The position numbers were made by a program, and so were the translations under genes. The notes below the pieces were generated by a model. It saw only the letters and a program-made list of their open reading frames with translations. It was not told the DNA's origin and did not search any database. From Candidatus Poribacteria bacterium (GTDB taxonomy: Bacteria; Poribacteria; WGA-4E; WGA-3G), in the NCBI GenBank assembly GCA_012270865.1, contig JAAXHL010000158.1, positions 1 to 57,139 on the forward strand: a stretch of DNA of 57,139 nucleotides. Direction: 5' to 3'. This document shows positions 17,198 to 27,054 of this stretch, in pieces; within the stretch, counting starts at the first letter, position 1; each line of letters starts with the position of its first letter.

Positions 17198-19234
17198 CTA
17201 ATCTGCCTGATATGTGAGAATTGTTCCGTTTTGACCAACGATCCATCCACTATCTGCCCGGCTGACGTAAATCGCCTTCAGGTCTGTTCGGGTATCTGTG
17301 CGTTGAGGTCGCCAATTTTGTCCGCCATCTCTTGTATGCAGGACTAACCCGTGTTTTCCAACGATCCAACCTTCTGTTTCGGAGATGAAAAATACGTCAT
17401 CAAGGAAACTTTGCGTATGACTTTCTTGACGGACCCAACTGTTTCCACGATTATCTGTGTGATATATCCGTCCATCAATACCGACAATCCATCCGATGTC
17501 TGGTGTAACGAAGTAGACAGCATCAAGCCAAAGGTTGCCACTGCTACCCGATTTTGAAAGTTGGCGGCTCAGTTTTGACGATTTCCATGTCTGACCCCCA
17601 TTAACTGTATGTAGGGCGGTTCCGAAGAGACCGACTGCCCAACCTTCCTTTTTTGAGGTAAAATAGACATCAAAAAGATTCCAAGTTGTTCCACTTTTTT
17701 GGCGTTGCCATGTCTTTCCGCCATCATCTGTGTGGATGATTTCACCGCCGCTGCCGACGCACCACCCGGTATTCTCATCTACAAAGAAGATGCCGAGCAG
17801 GTCTTGCTGGGTCGCCGAGTTCTGAGGTTCCCACACAACTCCACCGTTTATGGTGTGTAGAACGACACCAGCTTCAGCGACTGCCCACCCTTTTTGTGCG
17901 GACACAAAGTGTGCGGCACCGAAACACTCCGTCGTACGACTGTCTTGTGCCGTCCATTGGGTACCCCCGTCCTCAGTTTGTAGAATAGCACCGCGATCCC
18001 CGAAAACGTACCCCTCTTCAGGCGAAACAGCACAGACCCCAACCAAAAGATGACTCGGACTCGATTGTGATTCCCACGTCACGCCGCCATTGCGGGTGTG
18101 AAGGATCGTCCCGTTTTCACCGACGACCCAACCGAGTTTTCTATTGACAAAATCGACACCGAGGAGGACAGCATCCGCACTGTTATGAAAGCGTGGTCCA
18201 CCGCGTTGATGTTTCCATTTTCCTTTCCCACCGGATGACGTATGGAGGATTACGCCCAAATCACCGACGATCCAACCGTTCTGATTATCTGTGAACTCAA
18301 CATCGTAGAGTGTAAAAGTGTGCAACGGCTCATTGCCGAGATATTCCGGCTGTCCATAACTTGTCTTATGGCGTTGGTTGCTTCCGTCCGTGACGAATTG
18401 CCACGTCTCTCCACCATCGGTTGTCGCAAAGACACTCCGCCGATCCCCTACGACCCAACCTGCCTGATTGTCAATGAAATGAACCCTGAAGAGTGCGGCT
18501 TCTGTCGCGAATTGTTCCGTCCATGTAACGCCACCATCCGTTGTCCTATAGATATAACCCGCATTTTCTTTTTTTGTTGATGTCGGTGTATTATAGGTAA
18601 CGATCCAGCCGTGGGTCTCATTTACAAAATATATACTTTTTAGTGATTTACGACCGAACACGTTCCCGTCAATCTCAGTAAATGTCTGTCCACCATCGGT
18701 TGTCTTGAGCAGTGTTCCCCAATCTCCGACGACCCAACCTATACCGTTCCGAATGAAAAGATCGTTGAGGTTGTTCTTTGTGGACGTTTCAATCGACTCC
18801 CACGTTTTTCCACCGTCGGAAGTGTGAATGAGTACGCCTTCCTCACCGATAGACCACCCTTCGGATGCTGAGCGGAAATAGACTTTTCGCAACGGTTTAC
18901 CGAAAATACCACTGTTCTGTCGGTGCCAAGTGTTTCCACCATCGCTTGTGCGGATAATGAGGCTTTCTCCGCCTTCTCCAACGTCGTGTTCCGGTGTTAC
19001 TTCAACTGCATTACCGACTGCCCAACCGTGTGTCTCAGAGATGAAATGTACGTCATAAAGGTGCGAACTCCAATCGCCTTCCATGACGGTTTTCCACTCG
19101 TAACGGATGGGTTTCTTGGATACCGTCCCCTCGCAACCGATCATAGATAAGAACAAGACAAAGATAACAACAGATACGAGACGGATTCGCACCAGATAAT
19201 TAGGGTTGCTTTTGAAAAAGGACTTCGCTGACAT
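17198..19234 (-). CDS. YCF48/BNR-type beta-propeller lipoprotein, 14 repeats
   Basis: The chosen start at 19234 gives 678 residues. AAAGGA sits 7 bp before this ATG, the frame overlaps the dapB end by 35 bp, and a longer frame to 19327 has no comparable site. A hydrophobic segment ends in the lipobox MIGC, so export and lipid anchoring are expected. Then come about 14 repeats of the form GWAVG...HTxDGGxTW (for example GWIVGKHGLVLHTRDGGQNW). These match the YCF48/HCF136 photosystem-II-assembly-like and BNR sequence pattern, enough for two seven-bladed propellers. No photosynthesis is implied; in non-phototrophs these proteins are of unknown role. The overlap with dapB suggests joint transcription. 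Confidence 0.8.
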   Translation of the reverse strand: MSAKSFFKSNPNYLVRIRLVSVVIFVLFLSMIGCEGTVSKKPIRYEWKTVMEGDWSSHLYDVHFISETHGWAVGNAVEVTPEHDVGEGGESLIIRTSDGGNTWHRQNSGIFGKPLRKVYFRSASEGWSIGEEGVLIHTSDGGKTWESIETSTKNNLNDLFIRNGIGWVVGDWGTLLKTTDGGQTFTEIDGNVFGRKSLKSIYFVNETHGWIVTYNTPTSTKKENAGYIYRTTDGGVTWTEQFATEAALFRVHFIDNQAGWVVGDRRSVFATTDGGETWQFVTDGSNQRHKTSYGQPEYLGNEPLHTFTLYDVEFTDNQNGWIVGDLGVILHTSSGGKGKWKHQRGGPRFHNSADAVLLGVDFVNRKLGWVVGENGTILHTRNGGVTWESQSSPSHLLVGVCAVSPEEGYVFGDRGAILQTEDGGTQWTAQDSRTTECFGAAHFVSAQKGWAVAEAGVVLHTINGGVVWEPQNSATQQDLLGIFFVDENTGWCVGSGGEIIHTDDGGKTWQRQKSGTTWNLFDVYFTSKKEGWAVGLFGTALHTVNGGQTWKSSKLSRQLSKSGSSGNLWLDAVYFVTPDIGWIVGIDGRIYHTDNRGNSWVRQESHTQSFLDDVFFISETEGWIVGKHGLVLHTRDGGQNWRPQRTDTRTDLKAIYVSRADSGWIVGQNGTILTYQAD

Positions 19235-20009
19235 CGTGCAATCCTTTGGGGGCATCAATGACCCACCTCGCGGCACGAATTGCACCTTTCGCGAATGCTT
19301 CCGGTGTGTGCGCGCGATGGACAACACTGAGTTGTTCTCCTTCCGTCGCGAACATTACCGTATGATCGCCAGCAATATCGCCACCGCGAATCGCATGAAT
19401 CCCAATCTGTTTCTTCGGTCTCGCACCCACAATACCGTGGCGACCGTAGACCCCGACTTCATCTAAGTCACGTTCGAGTGCCGCAGCGACGGTTTCTGCT
19501 AAACGGAGTGCGGTTCCGCTCGGTGAATCCGCTTTGTGGTTGTGGTGTGCCTCTATGACCTCAATATCATAGTCGTCGCCGAGTGCCTTAGCGATGAGTT
19601 CCAATGCTTGGATCATCACGTTGACACCGAGACTCATGTTCGGCGCCATCACGCAGCGAATTTGAGAGGCGAGTTCTTTGACAGTTGCGAGTTCATCGGT
19701 GTTAAACCCAGTTGTCGCGATTATCATCGCTTTATCTGCATCAACAACCTGCTTGAGGTGCTGCACCGTTACTTCGGGTTTTGAAAATTCGATGACGACA
19801 TCCGCCTCTTCAAGTACGTCTTCAAGTGCCCCTGTAATAGCGACACCAATTTCACCAATACCTGCGACGACACCGGCATCACTGCCGATTTGTGGGTGTT
19901 CGGGGTATTCAATTGCGCCAACGATTTCCATATCGGCTTGCTGGGTAACGCCTTGAATGATGAGTCGTCCCATACGACCACACGCCCCATTAATTATTAC
20001 ACGGATCAT
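19200..20009 (-). CDS. dapB: 4-hydroxy-tetrahydrodipicolinate reductase
   Basis: 269 residues, the normal length. The Rossmann motif is INGACGRMGR at the start. The catalytic signature EAHHNHKADSPSGTAL contains the active-site His and Lys, and GRHGIVGARP and HAIRGGDIAGDH follow as usual. It reduces hydroxy-tetrahydrodipicolinate with NAD(P)H in the diaminopimelate/lysine pathway. With dapL downstream, the cell appears to use the aminotransferase shortcut rather than the acyl-intermediate route. AGAGGA precedes the ATG. Confidence 0.95.
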   Translation of the reverse strand: MIRVIINGACGRMGRLIIQGVTQQADMEIVGAIEYPEHPQIGSDAGVVAGIGEIGVAITGALEDVLEEADVVIEFSKPEVTVQHLKQVVDADKAMIIATTGFNTDELATVKELASQIRCVMAPNMSLGVNVMIQALELIAKALGDDYDIEVIEAHHNHKADSPSGTALRLAETVAAALERDLDEVGVYGRHGIVGARPKKQIGIHAIRGGDIAGDHTVMFATEGEQLSVVHRAHTPEAFAKGAIRAARWVIDAPKGLHDVSEVLFQKQP

Positions 20010-20196
20010 TAATTTTCCTCTGTAAAGACAGATGCACGCCTAACATGCACATCTATGATAAGAGATCCCCAATCTGCTATGAATTCGCCATTTAAAACAG
20101 TAGTTTAGCAAAAATTAGGTTTTATGTAAACACTGAAAATTTTCGGTCAAAATCGCGTTCCTGAATGGTGTTCAAGATTTGAAAAAGGTTTTCCTG

Positions 20197-21096
20197 TTAG
20201 TGCTGTCCTATTAGCGCTTGTTCTCCAGCGTGGTAAGAACTCCGAACGAGTGGTCCCGATTCTACATGTCGAAATCCCATTTCCATACCTGCTTCTTTGA
20301 GTTCATCAAATTCTTCAGGGGTATAGTAGCGTTGAATCGGTAAGTGCCGTGAAGATGGTGAAAGATATTGCCCTATCGTCAGAATATCGCAATCGGTATT
20401 CCGAATATCCTGCATCGTCTCTAAGAGTTCCGTTACGGTTTCGCCTAAACCGACCATGAGTCCGGACTTTGTGAGCATCTGTGTGTCGAGCTGCTTACTG
20501 ATTTGCAGGAGTGTTAGTGTCTGCTGGTAATTTGCGTACGGACGTACACGACGATAGAGGCGCGGTACGGTTTCAGTGTTGTGGTTCAGTACCTCTGGTC
20601 GGGCTTGCACGATAACCGAGAGGGCATCCCAATTCCCTTCAAGGTCAGGGATAAGTACCTCTACTGTACATCCGGGGCGATGTTTCCGTGCTTCAGCGAT
20701 ACATTCAGCGAAGATGCTCGCGCCGCCATCGCTAAGATCATCACGGTTGACGGAAGTAATAACGATATGTTTCAGTTTTAGGTGGCCGACGGCTTCCCCG
20801 AGTCGTCTCGGTTCATCGGTATCGACATTTCCATCGGGATTGCCTTTTTTGACGGCACAAAACATACATCGCCGCGTACAGACATCTCCGAGTATCATGA
20901 AGGTGGCGGTGCGACTGTTCCAGCATTCACCGATATTTGGGCATCGCGCCTCTTCACAGACGGTGTGGAGCTGCAGGTCCCGCATCAGTTTTTTGAGTTC
21001 AGCATAGTTACCGCCGCCCGGAATGCGAGCCTTTATCCACGCCGGATGTCGGTTTTGCGCTGTTTTTGTGTGAACTATGGGGAGCGTTTTCAGCAT
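20197..21096 (-). CDS. lipA: Lipoyl synthase
   Basis: 299 residues. It has the LipA auxiliary cluster motif CEEARCPNIGEC (CX4CX5C), the radical-SAM motif CTRRCMFC (CX3CX2C) and the C-terminal GPLVRSSYHA with the serine that ligates the auxiliary cluster. It inserts two sulfurs into octanoyl groups on lipoyl-dependent complexes. It stands about 190 bp upstream of dapB, and no lipB is nearby. The start MLKTLPIVHTKT fits the family; AGGG is about 12 bp before it. Confidence 0.95.
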   Translation of the reverse strand: MLKTLPIVHTKTAQNRHPAWIKARIPGGGNYAELKKLMRDLQLHTVCEEARCPNIGECWNSRTATFMILGDVCTRRCMFCAVKKGNPDGNVDTDEPRRLGEAVGHLKLKHIVITSVNRDDLSDGGASIFAECIAEARKHRPGCTVEVLIPDLEGNWDALSVIVQARPEVLNHNTETVPRLYRRVRPYANYQQTLTLLQISKQLDTQMLTKSGLMVGLGETVTELLETMQDIRNTDCDILTIGQYLSPSSRHLPIQRYYTPEEFDELKEAGMEMGFRHVESGPLVRSSYHAGEQALIGQH

Positions 21097-21212
21097 TTTT
21101 TAATTTTACCCTAACGGGAACTGTCAGGAAGATCTCGGCAGGGCACGAACCTTTCAAAAATCCAGGCTTTACAGTTACAGTAAGAACTACAATTAAGGAG
21201 GTATCTATAGAA

Positions 21213-21233
21213 GGCAGGGTTCCAAACCCCGCC
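21213..21233. repeat. Hairpin repeat of the GGxGGTT-CCA-AACCxCC type
   Basis: GGCAGGGTT-CCA-AACCCCGCC forms a 9-bp stem with one mismatch and a CCA loop. A sister copy with the same loop is at 26390-26410. It lies in the gap between lipA and selC; I see no gene in that 205-bp stretch. Confidence 0.55.
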
Positions 21234-21301
21234 TGCAACAAAAAATCCAGACTTTATTTGTTAAATCTTGTCCGTAGCAACTCGGGTTACTTCTCAGCCG
21301 A

Positions 21302-21395
21302 TGGCGGGAGAGGGTGGGAATCGAACCCACCAATCCACGTGTATGGACTATCCGGTTTTGAAGACCGGTAGAGCCACCAGACCCTATCCTCCCCC
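21302..21395 (-). tRNA. selC: tRNA-Sec (anticodon UCA)
   Basis: 94 nt with encoded CCA. The acceptor stem has 8 pairs (GGGGGAGG with CCUCUCCC, one G-U), longer than the normal 7, and a 5-bp T stem gives the 8+5 bacterial tRNA-Sec geometry. The anticodon arm is CCGGTCTTCAAAACCGG with TCA in the loop, and there is a long variable arm (ATAGTCCATACACGTGGATT). It reads in-frame UGA as selenocysteine with SelB, encoded 200 bp upstream on the same strand. Confidence 0.95.
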
Positions 21396-21408
21396 ATAAT
21401 TTTTAAAA

Positions 21409-21580
21409 AACGCCAGTTTGAAAAATATTAGAGGTTTCCGAGGTGGACGCAAATTGAGCAAAAAACAATATATTGCCTGAAAAAGCGGCGATTTTTAGGA
21501 ATACAACCCCCTAAATCCCCCTTATCAGGGGGACTTTAAGAGCAAATGTGTCTGCCTCAAGCATTTATCAAACTCACGTT
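21409..21580. mobile_element. MITE group B, copy 1 (between selB and selC)
   Basis: The 172-bp element has ends AACGCCAGTTTGA and, inverted, AACGTGAGTTTGA. The body contains GAGGTGGACGCAAATTGAGC and the shared core from 21505 with hairpin CCCCCT-TATC-AGGGGG. Copy 2 at 43818-43990 is nearly identical. Flanks TAAAA and AAAAA fit a 5-bp target duplication. It encodes nothing. Confidence 0.8.
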
Positions 21581-21593
21581 AAAAATGATATAT

Positions 21594-23534
21594 TTACGTT
21601 TCCAAATGCCGCGGATGTAACCTTCGGATGTTCCCGTCGCGAACCGTAAGATTCTGTGTATCGCAGTACTCTAAAAAAGGCACGGCATATTTCCGCGAAG
21701 TCTCGGCGGTTTCCCGGAACTCCGCAACGGTTATCGTTCCATTTTCACGTAGATATGTCGTTAATGTGTCGCTGATTTCTTCAAATCTTGTTTTATGGAT
21801 GAAAAAATTCTCTGCGATTTTAACAAACCGTCCCAAGTTCAAAAGCGCGTAAAAAGTAGATTCAAGTACTTTCGGTGTATATTCCGGCAGCAGTGTGCTG
21901 AGCTCACTGAACGTTGGCGTATTCATACCTGCTTCTAAAAACAGTTGTTCTAATTCCTCTTTCGCAGTCTCTTCTTCTTGAGAAAACTGGATTTCATGAG
22001 AGGCTAACCGGAGTAAGTTCCCATCCTTAACGAGTTGGCGTTCCTTGATGAGTTGGTTTGCGAGTCTTTCAAAACTGTTTTCATCAAGACTTAATGTTCG
22101 GCGAAGCTGCGAGGCATTTTGACCGGCAAGGAGTGGCTGCGCCTCGTGAAACGCGCTAAGCGTGTCTATCATTTTCGCTTTAACTGTTTCCGTGCGTTCT
22201 GCATCGGAAATGAGAGGTTCTCTGCCAGACTCATCCCAACGGACAATTTTCCCTTCAGCCTTAAGGCTGTCTAAGATGGCTTTCACATCGGTTTGTGAGT
22301 GCGGTAGATAGTAGTAGAGAAACGGTTCCGGTACGCAGAGGGTTTCACTATCCCTTAATACGATATTGACGATCTGCGCGTCATCGGCTTCTTCCCACTG
22401 TGCTAAAGTCGTAATGGTTTCTGGCGTGAACCGCTTATGCTTCGGTGCAAAAGGGTTGATGACTTCACCGCCGCCGACTGTATGCTGTGCCGAGAAGTCG
22501 CGTATGATAATCCGGTCGCCTCTAAACGTCAAAATCGGCTGCTCTAAACGGAGTTGGACCTGGACTTTATCACCGGGTAGAATCGCTTCATCGACTAACA
22601 GGATCAACCGACAAAATATCTCACGGGTGCCGAGATACGCGCGGAAACGGCTCCAGTGCTCAATGATCCTCGGAAACGAAGATAACACCTGTAAAGATAC
22701 GTCTATGTTGTCCGTCACTTGTGAATAATCAATAGGACAGAGAACATCGCCGCGTTGGATATCCTGAGCAGACGTACCAGAAAGATTTAGGGCGGTTCTT
22801 TGCCCTGCGTAAGCGACCGAGGCGGGTTCGTTATGTACCTGTATCCCGCGGACGCGAACAACATCACCTTGTGGCAGCAGCACCATCCGTTGCTCTCGAT
22901 TAATGGCACCTCCGATAAGCGTCCCCGTTACAACAACGCCGAAGCCTTGTACAGTAAAGACGCGGTCAACATAGAGTCTCGAAATACCGTCATTTTCTTC
23001 GGATTTCGTAGCGAGTGTCACCTGTTCAACAATCGTCTGCTTCAAGGTTTCAATGCCGGCACCGGTTATTGCGGAAACACTGACAGTCGGAATGCCTTCG
23101 AGACTTGTACCGACGAGCATCTCTTGTGTCATTTCAGCTGCTTCAGCGAGTTCATCGGCGGTTGCCAAGTCAGATTTCGTCATGACGAGGATACCGTTAG
23201 AAATTCCGAGGAGGTCCAAAATTGCCAGATGTTCGAGTGTCTGTTCCTGAACGCCTTCCTTTGCATCAACGACAAAGAGGACGATATCCATTCCGTAGGC
23301 ACCGGAGAGCATGCTGCGGATGAATTTTTCGTGTCCGGGGACATCGACGATACCGGCGCGCGAGTTATCCGGTAAATCGAAATAGGCGAAACCTAACTCA
23401 ATAGACACACCGCGTTCACGTTCTTCTTTGAGTCGGTCGGTCTGTATACCGGTGAGCGTCCCGACGAGTGCGGTTTTCCCGTGGTCTACATGTCCTGCTG
23501 TTCCGATGATAACGTGTCGTTGCTCTTGATGCAT
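21594..23534 (-). CDS. selB: Selenocysteine-specific translation elongation factor
   Basis: 646 residues. G1 is [14 protein letters not shown], and [20 protein letters not shown] in the switch I region is the SelB type rather than EF-Tu. DVPGHE (G3) and TKSD (G4) follow. Beta-barrel domains fill the middle ([14 protein letters not shown]). The C-terminal third is winged-helix sequence for binding the SECIS element of selenoprotein mRNAs. It delivers Sec-tRNA to UGA. It follows lepB by 36 bp and is probably in the lepA-lepB-selB transcript. selA, selD and any selenoprotein gene are outside the window. Confidence 0.95.
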   Translation of the reverse strand: MHQEQRHVIIGTAGHVDHGKTALVGTLTGIQTDRLKEERERGVSIELGFAYFDLPDNSRAGIVDVPGHEKFIRSMLSGAYGMDIVLFVVDAKEGVQEQTLEHLAILDLLGISNGILVMTKSDLATADELAEAAEMTQEMLVGTSLEGIPTVSVSAITGAGIETLKQTIVEQVTLATKSEENDGISRLYVDRVFTVQGFGVVVTGTLIGGAINREQRMVLLPQGDVVRVRGIQVHNEPASVAYAGQRTALNLSGTSAQDIQRGDVLCPIDYSQVTDNIDVSLQVLSSFPRIIEHWSRFRAYLGTREIFCRLILLVDEAILPGDKVQVQLRLEQPILTFRGDRIIIRDFSAQHTVGGGEVINPFAPKHKRFTPETITTLAQWEEADDAQIVNIVLRDSETLCVPEPFLYYYLPHSQTDVKAILDSLKAEGKIVRWDESGREPLISDAERTETVKAKMIDTLSAFHEAQPLLAGQNASQLRRTLSLDENSFERLANQLIKERQLVKDGNLLRLASHEIQFSQEEETAKEELEQLFLEAGMNTPTFSELSTLLPEYTPKVLESTFYALLNLGRFVKIAENFFIHKTRFEEISDTLTTYLRENGTITVAEFRETAETSRKYAVPFLEYCDTQNLTVRDGNIRRLHPRHLET

Positions 23535-23570
23535 GGGGTTAATCCAGTCGCAGGGTCCTTAGATTGCACA

Positions 23571-24359
23571 TTAAGGGTAGGCATGAATGAATTTGCCAAT
23601 TCGATTAAACCTGACGTTCCCTATCAGTTTCCACACTTCCCATACCTTCGCTGGACGTGCGTCACTCGCTGGCGGCGCGGCAAATGACCAATACACCATA
23701 AACGCTTGCCCCTTGATGTCGCTTACATCTACGGAACCCCAAGAACGGCTATCGCTACTCTGGTCGCGGTTGTCCCCCATCGCAAAGACTTTGCCTTTCG
23801 GGACCGTAAACGGTTTGCCATCAGGAAACTTACGTTTAAACTGACTTGAGGTTAAGGTATAATCCGAAAATTCGGGAGTATCCGGCAGATACTCCGATTG
23901 ACGGAACGGCGGAAAATCGCCTCTCCTAAAATGGCTGGAAGCTACATGTTTTGTATAGTGCTTGTCATCAACAGCGTCGCCGTTCACGTAGAGTATATTG
24001 CCACGTGTTTCAATCGTATCGCCTTCAATGGCTACGATGCGTTTGATGAAGTTACGTTCCCTGTCATGTGGTGGAATAAAGACGAAGACATCACCACGGG
24101 TAGGTTTATGGAAATCGAGAACCTTGATTTCGGTGCCGGGAATGGTAATGCCGTAGATAAATTTACAGACCAGAATCCTATCCCCGATAAGGAGTGTATC
24201 TTCCATTGAACCCGAAGGAATCTTGAACGCCTCAACAACGAAAGGACGTATGAATCCGAAAACGAGGATGAGTGCCACAACGATGACTTGCGTGTATTCC
24301 CATACAACGGTCTTCCTAAATTTTTGCCATTTGGATAATTGGGTGTCGTTATCACTCAT
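23571..24359 (-). CDS. lepB: Signal peptidase I
   Basis: 262 residues. A single N-terminal membrane segment (VIVVALILVFGFIRPFVVEAF) is followed by box B with the catalytic serine (IPSGSMEDTLLIGDR) and box D with the lysine (RNFIKRIVAIEGD). The C-terminal box GDNRDQSSDSRSWG is intact. It cleaves signal peptides on the outer face of the membrane and would process the exported proteins encoded here. It lies 53 bp behind lepA, the pairing familiar from E. coli. Confidence 0.93.
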   Translation of the reverse strand: MSDNDTQLSKWQKFRKTVVWEYTQVIVVALILVFGFIRPFVVEAFKIPSGSMEDTLLIGDRILVCKFIYGITIPGTEIKVLDFHKPTRGDVFVFIPPHDRERNFIKRIVAIEGDTIETRGNILYVNGDAVDDKHYTKHVASSHFRRGDFPPFRQSEYLPDTPEFSDYTLTSSQFKRKFPDGKPFTVPKGKVFAMGDNRDQSSDSRSWGSVDVSDIKGQAFMVYWSFAAPPASDARPAKVWEVWKLIGNVRFNRIGKFIHAYP

Positions 24360-24412
24360 AATGTTATATTGCCTTTACGAATAAAGTGTGCTCTCCTCTT
24401 ACCTATAGTATT

Positions 24413-26218
24413 TTACTCATCGGTTGCGAGCATTGCTGTGAACGCTTCTTGTGGTACGTCAACGCTACCGATCTGCTTGAGACGCTTTTTACCCTCTTTC
24501 TGCTTCTCTAACAACTTCCGTTTTCGGGATACATCACCACCGTAGCATTTCGCTGTAACGTTTTTTCGGAGGGCGCGGACGGTCTCGCGTGCGACGATTT
24601 TATTCCCGATTGCTGCTTGAACCGGTACCTCAAACATCTGACGCGGTATCAACTCCTTCAATTTGGTTACCAACGCTTTTCCACGTGTCTCCGCTGTGTC
24701 GCGCGGCAAGATCGTCGATAGCGCGTCCACCGGATTACCGTTAAGAAGCACATCGAGTTTCACTAACTTTTCAGGTTTATACACCCCGATGTCGTATTCT
24801 AATGAACCGTATCCGCGAGTCAGGGACTTCAACTTCGGGTAGAAGTCTGTCAACATTTCACTTAGCGGAAGTTCATAGAGCAATTGTACACGGCTTGCGT
24901 CTAATTGGTTCATCCGCTTATATACACCCCTACGCTTCTGACAAAGTTCCATTGCATTGCCGATGTACTCGCGCGGCACGATGATGTCAATATTGACATA
25001 CGGTTCCTCAATATGTTCAATATTATTTGGTTCTGGAAGGTGGGCAGGGTTATCAACGGATAGGTACTCACCGGATTTTAGGCAGACACGGTACATCACG
25101 CTCGGTGCTGTCCGGACGAGTTCAAGTCCGAATTCACGTTCAAGACGCTCATGGATGATCTCCATGTGGAGCAATCCGAGAAAACCGCACCGAAACCCGA
25201 AGCCGAGTGCGACAGAGGTTTCGGGTTCAAAGTTGAAAGAGGAATCGTTGAGACGCAGTTTCTCAAGTGCCTCTCGCAATGCATGAAATTGGTTCGTGTC
25301 CGCCGGATACAAGCCGCTGAACACAAGCGGTTTCATTTCACGATAGCCGGGCAGCGGTTCATCTGTCGGTTTTTTATGGTGTGTGATTGTATCGCCAATT
25401 TTCGCGTTGTCAATCTCTCGGATGCCTGCGATAAGGTAACCGACTGCTCCGGTGTCCAACGCTGTTGTCGGATGCATCTCAGGTGTAAAGATGCCGACCT
25501 CTTCAACCTCATAAGCGCGTCTGGTTTTCATGAGTTGGATCTTGTCCCCCGGTTTGACGCTGCCATCGAAAATTCGGGTGTACATGATGACACCGCGATA
25601 GTTATCATAGACAGAATCCAACACAAGTGCTTTTAAGGGTGCCTCTGTTTCACCAGCAGGTGCGGGGATATGCTTGACGATCGCTTCCGCTATGGCGGGG
25701 ATACCGATCCCCATTTTCGCGCTCACGAGGAGGGCATCGTCTGCGGGGATGCCGATAACTTCTTCTATCTGTCGTTTGGCTTCATCGGGACGCGCTGTTG
25801 GTAAATCTATCTTATTGATGACGGGAACAATTTCGAGGTCGTTGTCTATCGCAAGATAGGCGTTTGCCAAAGTTTGTGCCTCAACGCCTTGGGCGGCATC
25901 AACAATTAAAATCGCGCCTTCGCACGCCGCAAGGCTACGTGAGACCTCGTAAGTAAAATCGACGTGTCCGGGCGTATCAATCAAGTTAAGTTCGTAACGG
26001 TTTCCGTCGTTTGCAGGATAGTGGAGTTTAACAGCAGTCGCCTTAATAGTGATACCGCGTTCACGCTCCAGGTCCATCAGGTCAAGCACCTGTGCCCGCA
26101 TATCGCGCTCGGTGAGCGTGTTGGTATGCTCAATAAGCCGGTCGCTCAGTGTGCTTTTCCCGTGGTCGATGTGTCCTAAAATGCAGAAGTTCCGTATGTT
26201 TTCAAGATGCGTTGACAT
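24413..26218 (-). CDS. lepA: Elongation factor 4 (ribosomal back-translocase LepA)
   Basis: 601 residues from the ATG at 26218 ([20 protein letters not shown]). The frame stays open 7 codons further to a TTG, but that stretch overlaps the promoter. G1 is [15 protein letters not shown]3 is DTPGHVDF and G4 is NKID. The LepA-specific C-terminal domain is present ([20 protein letters not shown]). It acts on stalled 70S ribosomes. It is the first gene of the lepA-lepB-selB group. No Shine-Dalgarno site is visible before either start. Confidence 0.93.
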   Translation of the reverse strand: MSTHLENIRNFCILGHIDHGKSTLSDRLIEHTNTLTERDMRAQVLDLMDLERERGITIKATAVKLHYPANDGNRYELNLIDTPGHVDFTYEVSRSLAACEGAILIVDAAQGVEAQTLANAYLAIDNDLEIVPVINKIDLPTARPDEAKRQIEEVIGIPADDALLVSAKMGIGIPAIAEAIVKHIPAPAGETEAPLKALVLDSVYDNYRGVIMYTRIFDGSVKPGDKIQLMKTRRAYEVEEVGIFTPEMHPTTALDTGAVGYLIAGIREIDNAKIGDTITHHKKPTDEPLPGYREMKPLVFSGLYPADTNQFHALREALEKLRLNDSSFNFEPETSVALGFGFRCGFLGLLHMEIIHERLEREFGLELVRTAPSVMYRVCLKSGEYLSVDNPAHLPEPNNIEHIEEPYVNIDIIVPREYIGNAMELCQKRRGVYKRMNQLDASRVQLLYELPLSEMLTDFYPKLKSLTRGYGSLEYDIGVYKPEKLVKLDVLLNGNPVDALSTILPRDTAETRGKALVTKLKELIPRQMFEVPVQAAIGNKIVARETVRALRKNVTAKCYGGDVSRKRKLLEKQKEGKKRLKQIGSVDVPQEAFTAMLATDE

Positions 26219-26227
26219 AGTGTATAT

Positions 26228-26257
26228 AGTATACCACAATGTCTGTTGAATTGTCTA
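26228..26257 (-). promoter_or_regulatory. Promoter of lepA, leaving almost no leader
   Basis: On the minus strand TAGACA (26257-26252), an 18-bp spacer and TATACT (26233-26228) lie so close to the ATG at 26218 that transcription would begin about 2-4 nt before it. Confidence 0.5.
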
Positions 26258-26389
26258 TAAAATCTTGTTTTCCGTTCCTAAGTTGCTTACCTTATGACAA
26301 GATTTAAGCAATAGCTCTTTCAAGCAGGGTGATTTAGTTTTAAACAAATCATCAGATTTTCTAAATTTCTGAATTTTCTTTTCAGTCCC

Positions 26390-26410
26390 GGTGCGGTTCC
26401 AAACCGCACC
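26390..26410. repeat. Hairpin repeat, sister of 21213-21233
   Basis: GGTGCGGTT-CCA-AACCGCACC is a perfect 9-bp stem with a CCA loop, flanked by CCGG on both sides. It lies in the gap between divergent lepA and the toxin-antitoxin locus, which otherwise shows only promoters. Confidence 0.6.
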
Positions 26411-26484
26411 TACCGGCCCTGGGTGTTCAAAATTGGACGAAAAAACCGAGAACTAAATAGCCCTGCTCTTTCAAGACGCACAAT

Positions 26485-26513
26485 TTGAAAATATCGTACA
26501 AATGTGTTATACT
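26485..26513 (+). promoter_or_regulatory. Promoter of the RelE-type toxin-antitoxin locus
   Basis: TTGAAA (26485-26490), a 17-bp spacer and TATACT (26508-26513) sit directly in front of the decayed toxin copy and 200 bp before the intact toxin gene. Confidence 0.55.
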
Positions 26514-26514
26514 T

Positions 26515-26658
26515 AAAAATAGGCAAATCATTACCCGAGAGGTCAGGAACTATATTACACCAGATGGACGCAACCCGTTCCGCCAATGGCTGACACAACT
26601 CCGAGATAAAAGAAAAGGAAAATGGCAATTCAGAGTCGCTCTGGATGGCACTCCATGA
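26515..26658 (+). pseudogene. Decayed RelE/Gp49-like toxin copy
   Basis: The frame reads TREVRNYITPDGRNPFRQWL then TQLRDKRKGKWQFRVALD, and stops at TGA 26658. It aligns with the start of the intact toxin at 26713 (QEIQYYRTPNGKNPFAEWL). There is no usable start codon, the middle is shortened and the catalytic C-terminal half is missing. The sequence to 26701 is another short frame with no assignable function. Confidence 0.6.
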
Positions 26659-26712
26659 TGTGGTAGCGGCACAAGGTGGAAAGGTGATAGCGAAACTATA
26701 GAGATTCCATCA

Positions 26713-27054
26713 ATGCGGAACAACGCACCTGTGCAAGAAATACAATATTACCGTACACCAAACGGCAAAAACCCTTTCGCGGAATGGCTTGGATCTATTC
26801 AAGACAAAAGCACACAAAACAGAATTGACAAACGGCTTGAGCGGTTGGAAGATGGCAATGCTGGCGATTGCCAATCTGTTGGGGACGGTGTTTTTGAATT
26901 GCGTCTCCACTTCGGTCCGGGATATCGTATCTATTTCGGCCAAATTGACAATACACTTGTTCTTCTGCTTTGTGGTGGAGACAAGGCATCACAAGCGCGG
27001 GATATTGAACGCGCAAAAATCTATTGGCGAGAATATAAGGAGGCACACCCATGA
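26713..27054 (+). CDS. RelE-superfamily toxin (phage-derived Gp49-like, COG3657 type)
   Basis: 113 residues, the family length. It has YYRTPNGKNPFAEWL at the N-terminus, then the core GDGVFELRLHFGPGYRIYFG and the C-terminal DIERAKIYWREYKE. Members are mRNA interferases or related growth inhibitors neutralised by a downstream HTH antitoxin, and that antitoxin follows with a 4-bp ATGA overlap. Toxin-before-antitoxin order is normal for this class. Confidence 0.85.
   Translation: MRNNAPVQEIQYYRTPNGKNPFAEWLGSIQDKSTQNRIDKRLERLEDGNAGDCQSVGDGVFELRLHFGPGYRIYFGQIDNTLVLLLCGGDKASQARDIERAKIYWREYKEAHP

Noticed and set aside
26515..26701. TGA at 26656 read as selenocysteine in the decayed toxin
   Set aside because: selC and selB are present, but the frame lacks a start and the sequence after the TGA does not continue the toxin, so it is a stop in a remnant.
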